A DNA stretch of 64,000 nucleotides. Origin: Marinobacterium arenosum. Lineage in GTDB: Bacteria > Pseudomonadota > Gammaproteobacteria > Pseudomonadales > Balneatricaceae. The position numbers and the translations under genes were made by a program. The notes under the pieces were generated by a model. It was given only the letters and a program-made list of their open reading frames with translations, had not been told where the DNA came from and did not search any database. The stretch spans positions 124,001 through 188,000 of the forward strand of contig NZ_JAILYN010000001.1 in assembly GCF_019795155.1 (NCBI RefSeq). The letters run 5' to 3'. Shown here piece by piece: positions 9,552-19,688 of the stretch. Each line of letters begins with the position of its first letter. Positions within the stretch are counted from its first letter, which is position 1.

Positions 9552-10289
9552 ATGCGCCAGATCTTCATTTCCGACCTGCACCTGCAGCACGAACGCCCGG
9601 ACCTGAGCCGGGCGTTTCTCCATTTCCTGAACGTCACCGCCCGCCAGGCCGATCAGCTCTATCTACTGGGCGATATTTTCGAAGCCTGGATCGGCGATGA
9701 CAGCCCCTTCCCCGGTACCGAACCGATCCTCGAAGCGCTATCCGCGCTCAACGGACAGGGTGTCGAACTGTTTTTCCAGCACGGCAACCGCGACTTCCTG
9801 GTCGGTGACAGCTTCGCCCGCCAGACCGGCTGCACCCTGCTGCCGGAAAGTCTCTGCATCACCACCGCCGACGACCGCCGCCTGCTGCTGATGCACGGCG
9901 ACCAGCTCTGCACCGACGATGCAGAGTACCAGCAGTTCCGCCAGATGGTGCGCGACCCGCAGTGGCAACGGATGTTCCTGGCCAAGCCGGTCGAGGAGCG
10001 ACTGGCGATCGCCCGCCAGATCCGCGACACCAGCAAAGCACGCGGCCGAGAAAAGGCCAGCTATATCACCGACGTCAATGCCGAAGCGGTCGAGCAGGCG
10101 CTGCGCGATGCCAACAGCGAGCTGTTGCTGCACGGCCATACCCACCGGCCCGCCATTCACCAGATGGAAGTCGATGGCCAGCAAGGCACCCGGATCGTAT
10201 TGGGCGATTGGGATAAGAAGGGCTGGTACCTGGATTGGACGGCCGATGGCTACCGGCTAATCGATTTTCCGATCGATTCCGGCGCGTAA
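9552..10289 (+). CDS. lpxH: UDP-2,3-diacylglucosamine diphosphatase
   Basis: Lipid A pathway pyrophosphatase that cleaves UDP-2,3-diacylglucosamine to lipid X and UMP at the inner membrane face. 245 residues. Calcineurin-type metal motifs are all present: SDLHL, LLGDIFEAWIGDD, HGNRDFL, MHGDQLCTDD and HGHTHRP. It is co-transcribed with ppiB. Confidence 0.96.
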   Translation: MRQIFISDLHLQHERPDLSRAFLHFLNVTARQADQLYLLGDIFEAWIGDDSPFPGTEPILEALSALNGQGVELFFQHGNRDFLVGDSFARQTGCTLLPESLCITTADDRRLLLMHGDQLCTDDAEYQQFRQMVRDPQWQRMFLAKPVEERLAIARQIRDTSKARGREKASYITDVNAEAVEQALRDANSELLLHGHTHRPAIHQMEVDGQQGTRIVLGDWDKKGWYLDWTADGYRLIDFPIDSGA

Positions 10290-10302
10290 CCCAGAAACGC
10301 AA

Positions 10303-10330
10303 GTCGCCCGCAGAGCGGGCGACATTGTCT
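10303..10330. terminator. Hairpin terminator after lpxH
   Basis: Perfect 9-base arms GTCGCCCGC (10303-10311) and GCGGGCGAC (10315-10323) with a 3-base loop. The downstream tail ATTGTCTTT is only moderately T-rich. It lies between convergent lpxH and miaE and may serve lpxH. Confidence 0.65.
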
Positions 10331-10378
10331 TTACCAGCATCTCACCGATGACCGGTATTACCTGATCGGCGACAGCTA

Positions 10379-11005
10379 TCAATTAATAACCGGGGCGCCG
10401 CTGTGAAAGCGGAACTCGGTATCGTCCGGCTCCTCGATCAGGCGACGTTCCACTTCACGGAAATGGGCTACCCGCTCGTCGATCGGCTCGCCGGCGTAGT
10501 CCGCCGCCAGCCCCAGGTAGTCCTGGTAATGACGCCCTTCGGATTTCAGCAGCGAACGGTAGAATTTGGCCAATTCATCGTCCAGGTAAGGTGCCAGCTT
10601 GGCAAACCGTTCGCAGGAGCGCGCCTCGATAAAGGCCCCGACGATCAGTACATCGATCAGCCGACCCGGCTCGGAGGTACGGACATGCTCACGCAGGCCG
10701 CCGGCATAACGGGCCGACGACAGGTGACAGTACTGCACACCGCGCTCCTCCATCAGTGCCAACACCTGCTCGAAGTGGATCAGCTCCTCGCGGGCCAGCC
10801 GCGACATCTTGTTGAGCAGATCGCTACGATCCACATAGCGGAACATCAGCGTCATCGCGGTCGACGCCGCCTTTTTCTCGCAATGGGCGTGGTCGATCAG
10901 CAACAGCGGCTGACTTTCCGGCTGGCGGGCCAGCTCGATCCAGCTATCGGGGGTTTCACAGGCCAGGAACTGCTTAATCTCGTCTAGTGCTTCCATCATC
11001 TTCAT
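10379..11005 (-). CDS. miaE: tRNA-(2-methylthio-N6-isopentenyladenosine)-hydroxylase
   Basis: Non-haem di-iron, ferritin-like enzyme that hydroxylates ms2i6A37 in tRNAs reading UNN codons. 208 residues. Iron-ligand motifs are seen: REELIHFEQV (ExxH), EARSCERF and KSEGRHYQDY (ExxxH). The DHAHCEKKAA signature of MiaE is near residues 38-47. Two adjacent ATGs (11005 and 10999) are possible starts; the longer is given. The modification is made only with oxygen, so the gene implies aerobic sensing through tRNA. Confidence 0.93.
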   Translation of the reverse strand: MKMMEALDEIKQFLACETPDSWIELARQPESQPLLLIDHAHCEKKAASTAMTLMFRYVDRSDLLNKMSRLAREELIHFEQVLALMEERGVQYCHLSSARYAGGLREHVRTSEPGRLIDVLIVGAFIEARSCERFAKLAPYLDDELAKFYRSLLKSEGRHYQDYLGLAADYAGEPIDERVAHFREVERRLIEEPDDTEFRFHSGAPVIN

Positions 11006-11054
11006 CTATCTACAAACCGGCGCGCATTATAGCGACAGCCCCTCGCCAGGGCCA

Positions 11055-11528
11055 TCAATCCTGTTCAGCCCGCAGCCGGGCATAGAGCGCCTCGCATTCG
11101 GCGACCTTTATACGCGACGGCTCTTTGCGCACCGAGGTGTAGCCCAGCAGCTTGCCGAGACGGATATTCGGCATCACCGTCGCCTTGACCCAATAGAAGG
11201 CGCCATCCTTGCGCAGGTTCTTGATATAGCCGTGCCAGCGCTTGCCGGACTGCACGGTGCGCCACATCTCGGCGAACAACTGTTGCGGCATATCCGGGTG
11301 ACGCAGAATATGGTGTGGCTGGCCCAGCAGTTCGTCGACCGGATAGCCGGACATCTCGACAAAAGTCTGGTTGGCGTGGGTGATCAGACCGTCAGGATCG
11401 GTGCGCGACACGATGATCTTGCCGTCCGGGAACGGCACCTCCCGGTCCAGCACCGACGCCAGCCGACGACTGCCGTCGAAGTAGCGCAGCTCAACCCGGC
11501 GCGCGCCGCTGGTGGTAATCTCGCTCAT
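11055..11528 (-). CDS. Stand-alone Aer-type PAS domain protein
   Basis: 157 residues, almost all a single PAS domain of the aerotaxis-receptor type. Residues that contact FAD in E. coli Aer have counterparts: Arg76, His77 and Asp79 in LRHPDMP and Trp98 in KRWHGYIKN. There is no transmembrane segment, HAMP, kinase, GGDEF or methyl-accepting region, so an output partner must be separate. It probably senses redox or oxygen via a flavin (inference). It lies 49 bases upstream of miaE in the same direction and could share its transcript. Confidence 0.8.
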   Translation of the reverse strand: MSEITTSGARRVELRYFDGSRRLASVLDREVPFPDGKIIVSRTDPDGLITHANQTFVEMSGYPVDELLGQPHHILRHPDMPQQLFAEMWRTVQSGKRWHGYIKNLRKDGAFYWVKATVMPNIRLGKLLGYTSVRKEPSRIKVAECEALYARLRAEQD

Positions 11529-12054
11529 AAATACTCTGACAACGTTTCTTGCTACGACAGATACACGGGCGGGTGCCGCTTCTGCCAGGACTGCTTAAGG
11601 CCACGATGGTAGCGAGAATTAACTGCAATAACCTTGATCCAGATCCGACCAAACGTCCTTTGCAAGATTCAATCGATGCCGCAATGCACAATGCGGCTCG
11701 CCGACCAGCCCCTCCGGCGGCCCGAAAAACGATCAAAAAGCCACCAAAACGGGTTAAAAAAATTTCCCTGCCCAGCCGCCTGCCAGTACCGACCATAGTT
11801 TTCCGCCACCTGGAGTCAATAACGGTTTTTATATGAAATTCAAATAGTTATAAGACAACACCAAGACGCCGCCTCATGAAAAAACGGCAATTTCAGCAGA
11901 AAGTCTAACCGCCAAGATTGTCGACAAATCTTAACTTTAGCCACCGTCTCCGCTAGAATTTAGCCGCCAATCGCAATGGTCGATGTATTAGATCGATAGC
12001 CGCCGGGACAATCAGAGCAATAGACCGGCGGAGACAACAGATGAGGGCTATATC
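11529..12054. other. Intergenic region between PAS gene and acnB
   Basis: 526 bases between divergent genes. It contains the acnB promoter (11931-11959) and a roughly 95-base untranslated leader. A frame at 11549-11836 encodes a proline/lysine-rich sequence without a ribosome site and looks like chance. I see no recognisable regulator site. Confidence 0.5.
11931..11959 (+). promoter_or_regulatory. Likely promoter of acnB
   Basis: TTAACT (-35, 11931-11936), a 17-base spacer, and TAGAAT (-10, 11954-11959). It predicts a leader of about 90 bases before the GTG start. Confidence 0.6.
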
Positions 12055-14649
12055 GTGCTTGAAGCTTATCGTAAACATGTAGAAGAACGTGCCGCCGAAG
12101 GTGTACCGCCGAAACCGCTGGACGCCGATCAGACCGCGGCACTGGTCGAGCTGGTGAAAAACCCGCCGGCAGGTGAAGAACAGTTTATCCTTGACCTGCT
12201 GACCAACCGTGTACCGGCCGGCGTTGACCAGGCGGCATACGTGAAGGCGGGCTTCCTGGCTGCGATCGCTAAAGGCGAAGCCACGTCCCCTCTGGTAGAC
12301 AAAGTCAAAGCCGTTGAACTGCTGGGCACCATGCTGGGCGGTTACAACATCGAGCCGCTGGTTGCTGCGCTGAGCGACGACGAACTGGCCGCAGCTGCCG
12401 CCAAGGCGCTGTCCCACACCCTGCTGATGTTCGATGCGTTCCACGACGTCAAGGAGCTGATGGACGCCGGCAACCCGTTCGCCAAGCAGGTCATCGAATC
12501 CTGGGCCAACGGCGAGTGGTTCACCTCCAAGCCGGTACTGGCCGACAAGATCACCCTGACCGTATTCAAGGTACCGGGCGAAACCAACACCGACGACTTG
12601 TCGCCGGCTCCGGATGCCTGGTCCCGTCCGGACATCCCGCTGCACGCCAATGCGATGCTGAAAATGGCCCGCGAAGGGATCGAGCCGGTCGAGCCGGGCG
12701 TCAAGGGCCCGCTGCGCCAGATCGAAGAAGTTAAAGCCAAGGGCCATCCGGTTGCCTACGTCGGCGACGTAGTCGGTACCGGTTCTTCCCGTAAGTCCGC
12801 GACCAACTCCGTACTCTGGTTCTTCGGCGACGACATCCCGGCGGTACCGAACAAGCGTGCCGGCGGCTTCTGCTTCGGCGGCAAGATCGCCCCGATCTTC
12901 TTCAACACCATGGAAGATGCCGGTGCACTGCCGATCGAGATGGACGTCTCCAAGATGGAGATGGGCGACGTAATCGAAGTCTACCCGTACGAAGGCGTAG
13001 TCAAGAACGAAGCCGGCGAAGTGATCTCCGAGTTCAGCCTGAAGACTCAGGTACTGCTGGACGAAGTCCGCGCTGGCGGCCGTATTCCGCTGATCATCGG
13101 TCGCGGTCTGACCGAAAAAGCGCGCGAAACCCTGGGCCTGGAGCCGTCCGATCTGTTCCGTAAGCCGGAGCAGCCGGCCGACACCGGCAAGGGCTACACC
13201 CTGGCGCAGAAGATGGTCGGCAAGGCCTGCGGTATGGAAGGCGTCCGTCCGGGCATGTACTGCGAACCGAAGATGACCACTGTCGGTTCCCAGGACACTA
13301 CCGGTCCGATGACCCGTGACGAACTGAAAGACCTGGCCTGCCTGGGCTTCTCCGCCGACCTGGTGATGCAGTCCTTCTGCCACACCGCGGCCTACCCGAA
13401 ACCGGTCGACGTCAACACCCACCACACCCTGCCGGACTTCATCATGAACCGCGGCGGTGTTTCCCTGCGTCCGGGCGACGGTGTCATCCACTCCTGGCTG
13501 AACCGCATGCTGCTGCCGGATACCGTCGGTACCGGTGGTGACTCCCACACCCGTTTCCCGCTGGGTATCTCCTTCCCGGCCGGTTCCGGCCTGGTGGCCT
13601 TCGCGGCTGCGACCGGCGTGATGCCGCTGGATATGCCAGAATCCGTACTGGTGCGCTTCAAAGGCAAGATGCAGCCGGGTATCACCCTGCGTGACCTGGT
13701 ACACGCGATCCCGTACTACGGCATCAAGCAGGGCCTGCTGACCGTAGAGAAGGCCGGCAAGAAGAACGCTTTCTCCGGTCGCGTACTGGAGATCGAAGGT
13801 CTGGAACACCTGACCGTCGAGCAGGCGTTCGAGCTGTCCGACGCCTCTGCCGAGCGTTCCGCAGCTGGCTGTACCATCACCCTGTCCGAAGAGTCCGTTG
13901 CCGAGTACCTGCAGTCCAACATCGTGATGCTGAAGTGGATGCTGGCCGAAGGTTACGGCGATGCGCGCACCATCGAGCGCCGCATCAAGGGCATGGAAGA
14001 GTGGCTGGCGAACCCGAGCCTGATGCGTGCCGACGCCGACGCCGAGTACGCCGAGGTGATCGAGATCGACCTGGCCGAGATCAAAGAGCCGATCCTGTGC
14101 GCCCCGAACGATCCGGACGACGCCCGTCTGCTGTCCGACGTGGCTGGCCGCAAGATCGACGAAGTGTTCATCGGTTCCTGCATGACCAACATCGGCCACT
14201 TCCGTGCCGCCGGTAAACTGCTGGACGCTGCCGGTCAGCAGCTGCCGACCCGCATGTGGATCGCGCCGCCGACCAAGATGGACGCCGCTCAGCTGTCCGA
14301 CGAAGGCTACTACAACATCTTCGGCCGTGCCGGTGCACGCATGGAGATGCCGGGCTGCTCGCTGTGCATGGGTAACCAGGCGCGTATCGCGGAGAACTCC
14401 ACCGCGGTATCCACCTCCACCCGTAACTTCCCGAACCGTCTGGGTACCGGCGCCGACGTCTTCCTGGCGTCCGCCGAGCTGGCTTCCGTTGCGGCGGTCA
14501 CCGGCAAACTGCCGACTGTCGCGGAGTACATGGAGTACGCCAAGAACCTCGACAGCATGTCTGGCGAGATCTACCAGTACCTGAACTTCCACAAGATGGA
14601 CAGCTACGTCGAGAAAGCTTCCAACGTCATCCCGACTGTTGAAGCCTAA
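12055..14649 (+). CDS. acnB: Aconitate hydratase B
   Basis: TCA-cycle [4Fe-4S] enzyme interconverting citrate and isocitrate; also handles 2-methyl-cis-aconitate in relatives. 864 residues (E. coli 865) with the AcnB order: N-terminal HEAT-like domain ([16 protein letters not shown]), swivel domain, then catalytic domains. Cluster cysteines are in FIGSCMTN and PGCSLCMGN. The start is GTG, seven bases after GAGGG. Codon use is strongly biased, as in highly expressed genes. It is a single-gene unit with its own promoter and terminator. Confidence 0.98.
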   Translation: MLEAYRKHVEERAAEGVPPKPLDADQTAALVELVKNPPAGEEQFILDLLTNRVPAGVDQAAYVKAGFLAAIAKGEATSPLVDKVKAVELLGTMLGGYNIEPLVAALSDDELAAAAAKALSHTLLMFDAFHDVKELMDAGNPFAKQVIESWANGEWFTSKPVLADKITLTVFKVPGETNTDDLSPAPDAWSRPDIPLHANAMLKMAREGIEPVEPGVKGPLRQIEEVKAKGHPVAYVGDVVGTGSSRKSATNSVLWFFGDDIPAVPNKRAGGFCFGGKIAPIFFNTMEDAGALPIEMDVSKMEMGDVIEVYPYEGVVKNEAGEVISEFSLKTQVLLDEVRAGGRIPLIIGRGLTEKARETLGLEPSDLFRKPEQPADTGKGYTLAQKMVGKACGMEGVRPGMYCEPKMTTVGSQDTTGPMTRDELKDLACLGFSADLVMQSFCHTAAYPKPVDVNTHHTLPDFIMNRGGVSLRPGDGVIHSWLNRMLLPDTVGTGGDSHTRFPLGISFPAGSGLVAFAAATGVMPLDMPESVLVRFKGKMQPGITLRDLVHAIPYYGIKQGLLTVEKAGKKNAFSGRVLEIEGLEHLTVEQAFELSDASAERSAAGCTITLSEESVAEYLQSNIVMLKWMLAEGYGDARTIERRIKGMEEWLANPSLMRADADAEYAEVIEIDLAEIKEPILCAPNDPDDARLLSDVAGRKIDEVFIGSCMTNIGHFRAAGKLLDAAGQQLPTRMWIAPPTKMDAAQLSDEGYYNIFGRAGARMEMPGCSLCMGNQARIAENSTAVSTSTRNFPNRLGTGADVFLASAELASVAAVTGKLPTVAEYMEYAKNLDSMSGEIYQYLNFHKMDSYVEKASNVIPTVEA

Positions 14650-14700
14650 GACCCGCTAAATCATCGCTGACCGGGCGGCCCCTGGCTGTCCCGGTACTAA

Positions 14701-14728
14701 AAAACCCCGCTTCTTCAAGCGGGGTTTT
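14701..14728. terminator. Bidirectional terminator between acnB and EF-hand gene
   Basis: Perfect 12-base arms AAAACCCCGCTT (14701-14712) and AAGCGGGGTTTT (14717-14728) with a 4-base loop. A/T runs on both sides suit both convergent genes. Confidence 0.92.
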
Positions 14729-14762
14729 CTGTATCTGCAGTCCTGTAGTTCAAGCCCCCGGC

Positions 14763-15857
14763 TTAAACCGCCATGTCGACCTGCTGAACCGTACCCACCG
14801 AGCCGGACTCGGTCAGGTAGACACCGCTCTCGCGCACCCGCCCCTGCATCCGGTTATCACCATCCTTCAAATCGAACGGCGTCTGCGTGGAACCCAGATA
14901 GATAGCGCCCACATCCTTTTCCGCCAGCGTTTGCAGCCGGCCTTCGCCGTTCAGATGCGACCACAGCCGCAACTGCTCGAAGATGCTGTCGGCCTCGTCG
15001 ATAAAGCCGTTGCCATCCTCATCGTACGCGGCCAGCTCGGCGAAGCCGTCGCCACTGGCAGCCCCGAACAGCTCGGCACCGTCATTGATCAGCCCATCCT
15101 CGTTAGTATCCAGCGCCAGCAGCGCGCTATCGGGGCCGAACAGATTGATCAGCTCCAGTTCACCGTCCAGATCCAGGTCGAACTGGAACTTCTCCTCGGT
15201 CAGTTCGGCGGCACTGCCGTTGAAGTTCAGTACCAGCGGATCCTTCAAACGAACCTGCTGACTGATCTCGAACTCACGACTGGCACTGTAACTGCGCTCC
15301 ATGGTCATATCGAGGTTCAACTCGATCGACTGTCCGTCGGCGGTCTCCACCCGGCCACAGGCCGAGAAGCGGGTGCACTCGTACTCCTCGATACGCTCGC
15401 TGACTTTGACGCTGACCTCTATCACCCGTTCGCGCATCGGCAGCCCCGACTCCGAGCCCATCGGCTGCGATGGTGGCGATTCCAACTCGGCGATATCGCT
15501 GCCATCGATACCGGCAACCGCTATCTGCCGGCCGGTGAGCGCCTCCAGCAAGCTGTGAAACAACTTTGCACTGCCGCTCATCCAAGGCATTGCCGCCAAC
15601 GGCTCCGTTTGCGGCTGGCCGGACTGCAGGCGGAAGCCTGTATCTGTCATGGCAAGAAAACCGGGGAACGGCTCCCGTAACGCCTGCTGCCGTAGCGCAT
15701 CCAGGCGCGCCTCTTTCAGCGTCTGCAGGCTGTCGAACGCCGACGATTGTACCGCCTGCAACTCCATGCTGAACGCCTCCATTGAGCTCTGTTGCTCGTA
15801 CAGTTCGCTTTTCTGATGCTCGGCACTGAACCGGATACTGCTCTGTTGAATGATCAT
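14763..15857 (-). CDS. Calcium-binding EF-hand/dockerin-like protein
   Basis: 364-residue protein without signal peptide or membrane segment. Two calcium loops sit in the C-terminal third: DTNEDGLINDGAELFG from Asp250, and DEDGNGFIDEAD at 279-290 (canonical D-x-D-x-N-G-x-I-D). The N-terminal half is Gln/Ser-rich and predicted helical. Similar proteins with the DxNxDGxI-DGAELFG motif are common, uncharacterised proteins in marine gammaproteobacteria. GAGAGGAGAACAGC precedes the ATG. Role unknown; calcium binding is inferred from motifs. Confidence 0.7.
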   Translation of the reverse strand: MIIQQSSIRFSAEHQKSELYEQQSSMEAFSMELQAVQSSAFDSLQTLKEARLDALRQQALREPFPGFLAMTDTGFRLQSGQPQTEPLAAMPWMSGSAKLFHSLLEALTGRQIAVAGIDGSDIAELESPPSQPMGSESGLPMRERVIEVSVKVSERIEEYECTRFSACGRVETADGQSIELNLDMTMERSYSASREFEISQQVRLKDPLVLNFNGSAAELTEEKFQFDLDLDGELELINLFGPDSALLALDTNEDGLINDGAELFGAASGDGFAELAAYDEDGNGFIDEADSIFEQLRLWSHLNGEGRLQTLAEKDVGAIYLGSTQTPFDLKDGDNRMQGRVRESGVYLTESGSVGTVQQVDMAV

Positions 15858-16415
15858 GCTGTTCTCCTCTCAGCCAGATCCATTGCTTGCAGGGAGGGCT
15901 TTGTGATCACACAGCCACCCTCCTGTTCAATCGTTGCCACTTACCACTTCAAACCGCCGGGCGCTCCGCTACAGCCTGTTGCCCTGGGCCAGACTTACAA
16001 CCACAGCGGCAATTCGTTGCCGCCGTAAAAGCTCGAATTACCGCTTTCTGTTTTCGTAAATATGCATTGGCGCTCTCAATCCATATATTGAGTTTCAAAA
16101 ATCAATAATCGATTGATCATTCTTTAATCCAGCCAAACCCTGGCAGGCTCGGAAATCCCCAAGAAAAAACCAGACAGAGCCGTGCAAGACCCTTGCGCCG
16201 TATCGACAGCCGGAACTGCAGATCGTCCGGCAGGAGTTGCCGCTGTTTTGAAGAGGTAAGCAAAAGACGGGCCGAGCTAGATCTCCGCAACGCCCCTACA
16301 CAGGCGGGCTACATTGAATACTGCATCAGACTAAAACTGCCGACCTTGGATGCACTGAAAAACCCACTGAATCTGATGTATCACTATGACAGCAGTTGCT
16401 GCTAAGGAGTCTGCA
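15858..16415. other. Intergenic region upstream of fumC
   Basis: 558 bases between divergent genes. The only clear structure is an AT-rich inverted repeat, ATCAAT-aatcg-ATTGAT (16101-16117), which could be a regulator site. It partly resembles an FNR/Anr half-site arrangement (TTGAT...ATCAA) but with the half-sites in the opposite order, so I do not claim that. No supported gene. Confidence 0.4.
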
Positions 16416-17798
<1,383 letters not shown>

Positions 17799-17806
17799 CC
17801 GTTTGG

Positions 17807-17838
17807 CCCGCCCGGGGCCCTAACCGGCCCCGGGTGGG
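17807..17838 (+). terminator. GC-rich hairpin after fumC
   Basis: 13-base arms, CCCGCCCGGGGCC (17807-17819) and GGCCCCGGGTGGG (17826-17838), with one G-U pair. The tail TTGCTTATCC is weakly T-rich. Starts nine bases after the fumC stop. Confidence 0.7.
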
Positions 17839-17894
17839 TTGCTTATCCATACAATCGGCGAATCCGCTGATTTTGGTATTTGGTTCTTCGCGCT

Positions 17895-18020
17895 GTCGCG
17901 GGAAGCCTTGACCCGCTGATTAATCTTCAAGCGCTAACTTTCAGGCGACACACCCCCCGCTCAGAGAGCATAACCGTCCGTCTGCGCCCGCCCTGTCGCG
18001 GTCAGAGCCCGCTGCTACGG
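17895..18020. repeat. REP-like hairpin elements in the fumC-methyltransferase gap
   Basis: The 380-base gap 17799-18178 has no gene but holds two REP-like units. The clear one is 17995-18020: GTCGC-GG-TCAGAGC-CC-GCTGCTACGG, whose GCGG and CCGC arms pair. A weaker unit starts exactly 100 bases earlier (17895: GTCGCGGG...CCCGCTG). The same element with swapped stem bases occurs at 46357-46382. These resemble Pseudomonas REP sequences in layout. Confidence 0.55.
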
Positions 18021-18178
18021 GGCCTTAACTTCGCAACCCAAAAGCCCCGGGTAACAGGCTACATGCAAACTGAGCAATGGGCTTGGTAGCCACGACCAAA
18101 GGCGGCTTGCCTGGCAGCTTCCGAACAGGCAGATTAGGGGCTCGTTATACGGGAATCACCTGATCAGACGGAGCGCCG

Positions 18179-18991
18179 ATGAACCAGCCGATCACCGACC
18201 ATTACAGCCAGTCGCTGGCCCCCGAACAGATAATTGAGCAGCTGCAGCAGCATTACCCGGACGGACCCACGCTGTACCAGCTGGCGCCGGTCGATCAGCT
18301 GCATACCGGCGGCATCAAGGCCTCGGAGCGTCTATTAGAACGGCTCTACGGCCGACCCGGTTGCCGGGTGCTGGATATCGGCTCCGGACTGGGCGGGTTG
18401 ATGCGGCTGGCGGCGGAGCGGATCCCCTGCCAGATGGTCGGTATCGATATCACCCACGATTTCAACACGCTAAACCGCCAGCTCAGCGGCCTGTACGATG
18501 CCAGCCGTGCCCAGCCGGCACTGACCGCCGACGCCCAGACCCTGCCCTTTGCCGATAGAAGTTTCGATGCCGTGCTGTTCCAGCACAGCCTGCTGAACAT
18601 CCCGGACAAGCGGGCCACGCTGAATGAGTGTCGGCGGGTCCTGAAACCGAAAGGTCAGCTGATTCTGCACGAGTTGATCGAGGGGCCCGCCTACGACCAA
18701 CTGCGCTACCCGGTGCCCTGGGCGCGCGGCGCGGGCCTGTCGCATCTGATGCGGGAAGCGGAGCTGAGAACGCTGATCGAGCAGGCCGGATTCCAGATCA
18801 ACGTGCTGGAGGATTGGTCGGAGTTGGCGCAAAACTGGCGTAACCGGCAGCGTGAAAAGGAACAGCAGCCCAAGCAGGCACCGATCTCACCGGCCCTGGT
18901 GTTGGGGCCAGAATTCCAGCAGATGGCTGCCAATATCCTGCACAACCTGGAGATCGGCGCGATCCGGGTGGTGGAACTGGTCGCTCGTTGA
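18179..18991 (+). CDS. SAM-dependent methyltransferase (sarcosine/dimethylglycine methyltransferase-like)
   Basis: 270-residue class I methyltransferase. SAM motif I is VLDIGSGLGG (residues about 62-71), the acidic loop is MVGIDIT, and the post-motif LPFADRSFDAVLFQHSLLNI is of the Methyltransf_11 type. The N-terminal DHYSQSLAPEQI and the length resemble small-molecule N-methyltransferases of the glycine-betaine route, but the substrate cannot be assigned. Weak GGAG upstream. Isolated: no co-directional partner. Confidence 0.7.
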   Translation: MNQPITDHYSQSLAPEQIIEQLQQHYPDGPTLYQLAPVDQLHTGGIKASERLLERLYGRPGCRVLDIGSGLGGLMRLAAERIPCQMVGIDITHDFNTLNRQLSGLYDASRAQPALTADAQTLPFADRSFDAVLFQHSLLNIPDKRATLNECRRVLKPKGQLILHELIEGPAYDQLRYPVPWARGAGLSHLMREAELRTLIEQAGFQINVLEDWSELAQNWRNRQREKEQQPKQAPISPALVLGPEFQQMAANILHNLEIGAIRVVELVAR

Positions 18992-19092
18992 TTTTATGGC
19001 AGCCCATTGCCAGCAACATCAGTATGCCGAAACAGCCGCATCCTGGAAGCTCCTGCGCAAAACAGACTACGCGCAGCGCGCTACCTGCACTT

Positions 19093-19602
19093 TTAGCCAT
19101 TATTGGAACTATTGGAATAAACCGACAACTCTTGGGCAGTACGCACCGGGTCGGGATCGATCCAGCTATCCAGCTGCTCCAGCTTCCCGATATAGTCCGC
19201 CGGCAAGCCGGCGCAACGGGCGCCATGCAGCACATGCCGCAGATACCAGTGGTACGGTTTCAGACTGCGATCGATATGGATCGCGAAGTAGGTAAAGGCG
19301 CTCTGCAGACGGCCGTCTTCGCGCTGCACCAGCACCTCCTTCAGGTCGTAGCCGAGCCCGAGCCCCTCAAACTGGTGCAACAGCTTCAGCTCCTCCGGAT
19401 CTATATGGAACAACACCCCGTAGACCCGGTCGTCAGGCCGGCAGGTCAGGAAAGCATCGCACTTGGCAGAGCCATCCCTACCGCTTTTATGAAAATCCAG
19501 CCGATGCTGGTCGAGGCTGGCCATCCCCATCGGCTGGGCGCTCGGCACCCGCTGGCGCAGGCGCGGCACGCTCATATTGGAACCATACGCAAAGTACAGC
19601 AT
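19093..19602 (-). CDS. Gamma-glutamylcyclotransferase-like protein
   Basis: 169 residues with the AIG2/GGCT fold: the substrate-binding YGSNM loop is at the N-terminus (MLYFAYGSNMSVPRL) and the central VYGVLFHI strand and LKLLHQFEG helix match the family. Such enzymes release 5-oxoproline from gamma-glutamyl amides. GAGGAGGGG precedes the ATG; an upstream in-frame start at 19644 is less likely. It is the last gene of a three-gene operon with a GshB-like ligase and a fused amidohydrolase/DUF1704 hydrolase (86-base gap). Confidence 0.8.
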   Translation of the reverse strand: MLYFAYGSNMSVPRLRQRVPSAQPMGMASLDQHRLDFHKSGRDGSAKCDAFLTCRPDDRVYGVLFHIDPEELKLLHQFEGLGLGYDLKEVLVQREDGRLQSAFTYFAIHIDRSLKPYHWYLRHVLHGARCAGLPADYIGKLEQLDSWIDPDPVRTAQELSVYSNSSNNG

Positions 19603-19688
19603 GGTTGCCCCTCCTCGCGGCGGCAATACGAGGAAGTGTAGCAACGCTGTGCCCGCGCAGCCTTTTCGCCCTGCTGCCGCCCCGCCGC

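Noticed and set aside
11549-11836. Proline/lysine-rich 95-codon frame upstream of acnB
   Set aside because: No ribosome site, no conserved motif, and composition unlike its neighbours; probably chance.
11953-14592. An 879-codon open frame antisense to acnB
   Set aside because: acnB on the plus strand is conserved over its full length. The antisense frame is a by-product of its strongly biased, GC-rich third positions and has no recognisable domain.
16101-16117. ATCAAT-aatcg-ATTGAT as an FNR/Anr box upstream of fumC
   Set aside because: The FNR consensus is TTGAT-N4-ATCAA; here the half-sites are in reverse order, so the match is not valid.
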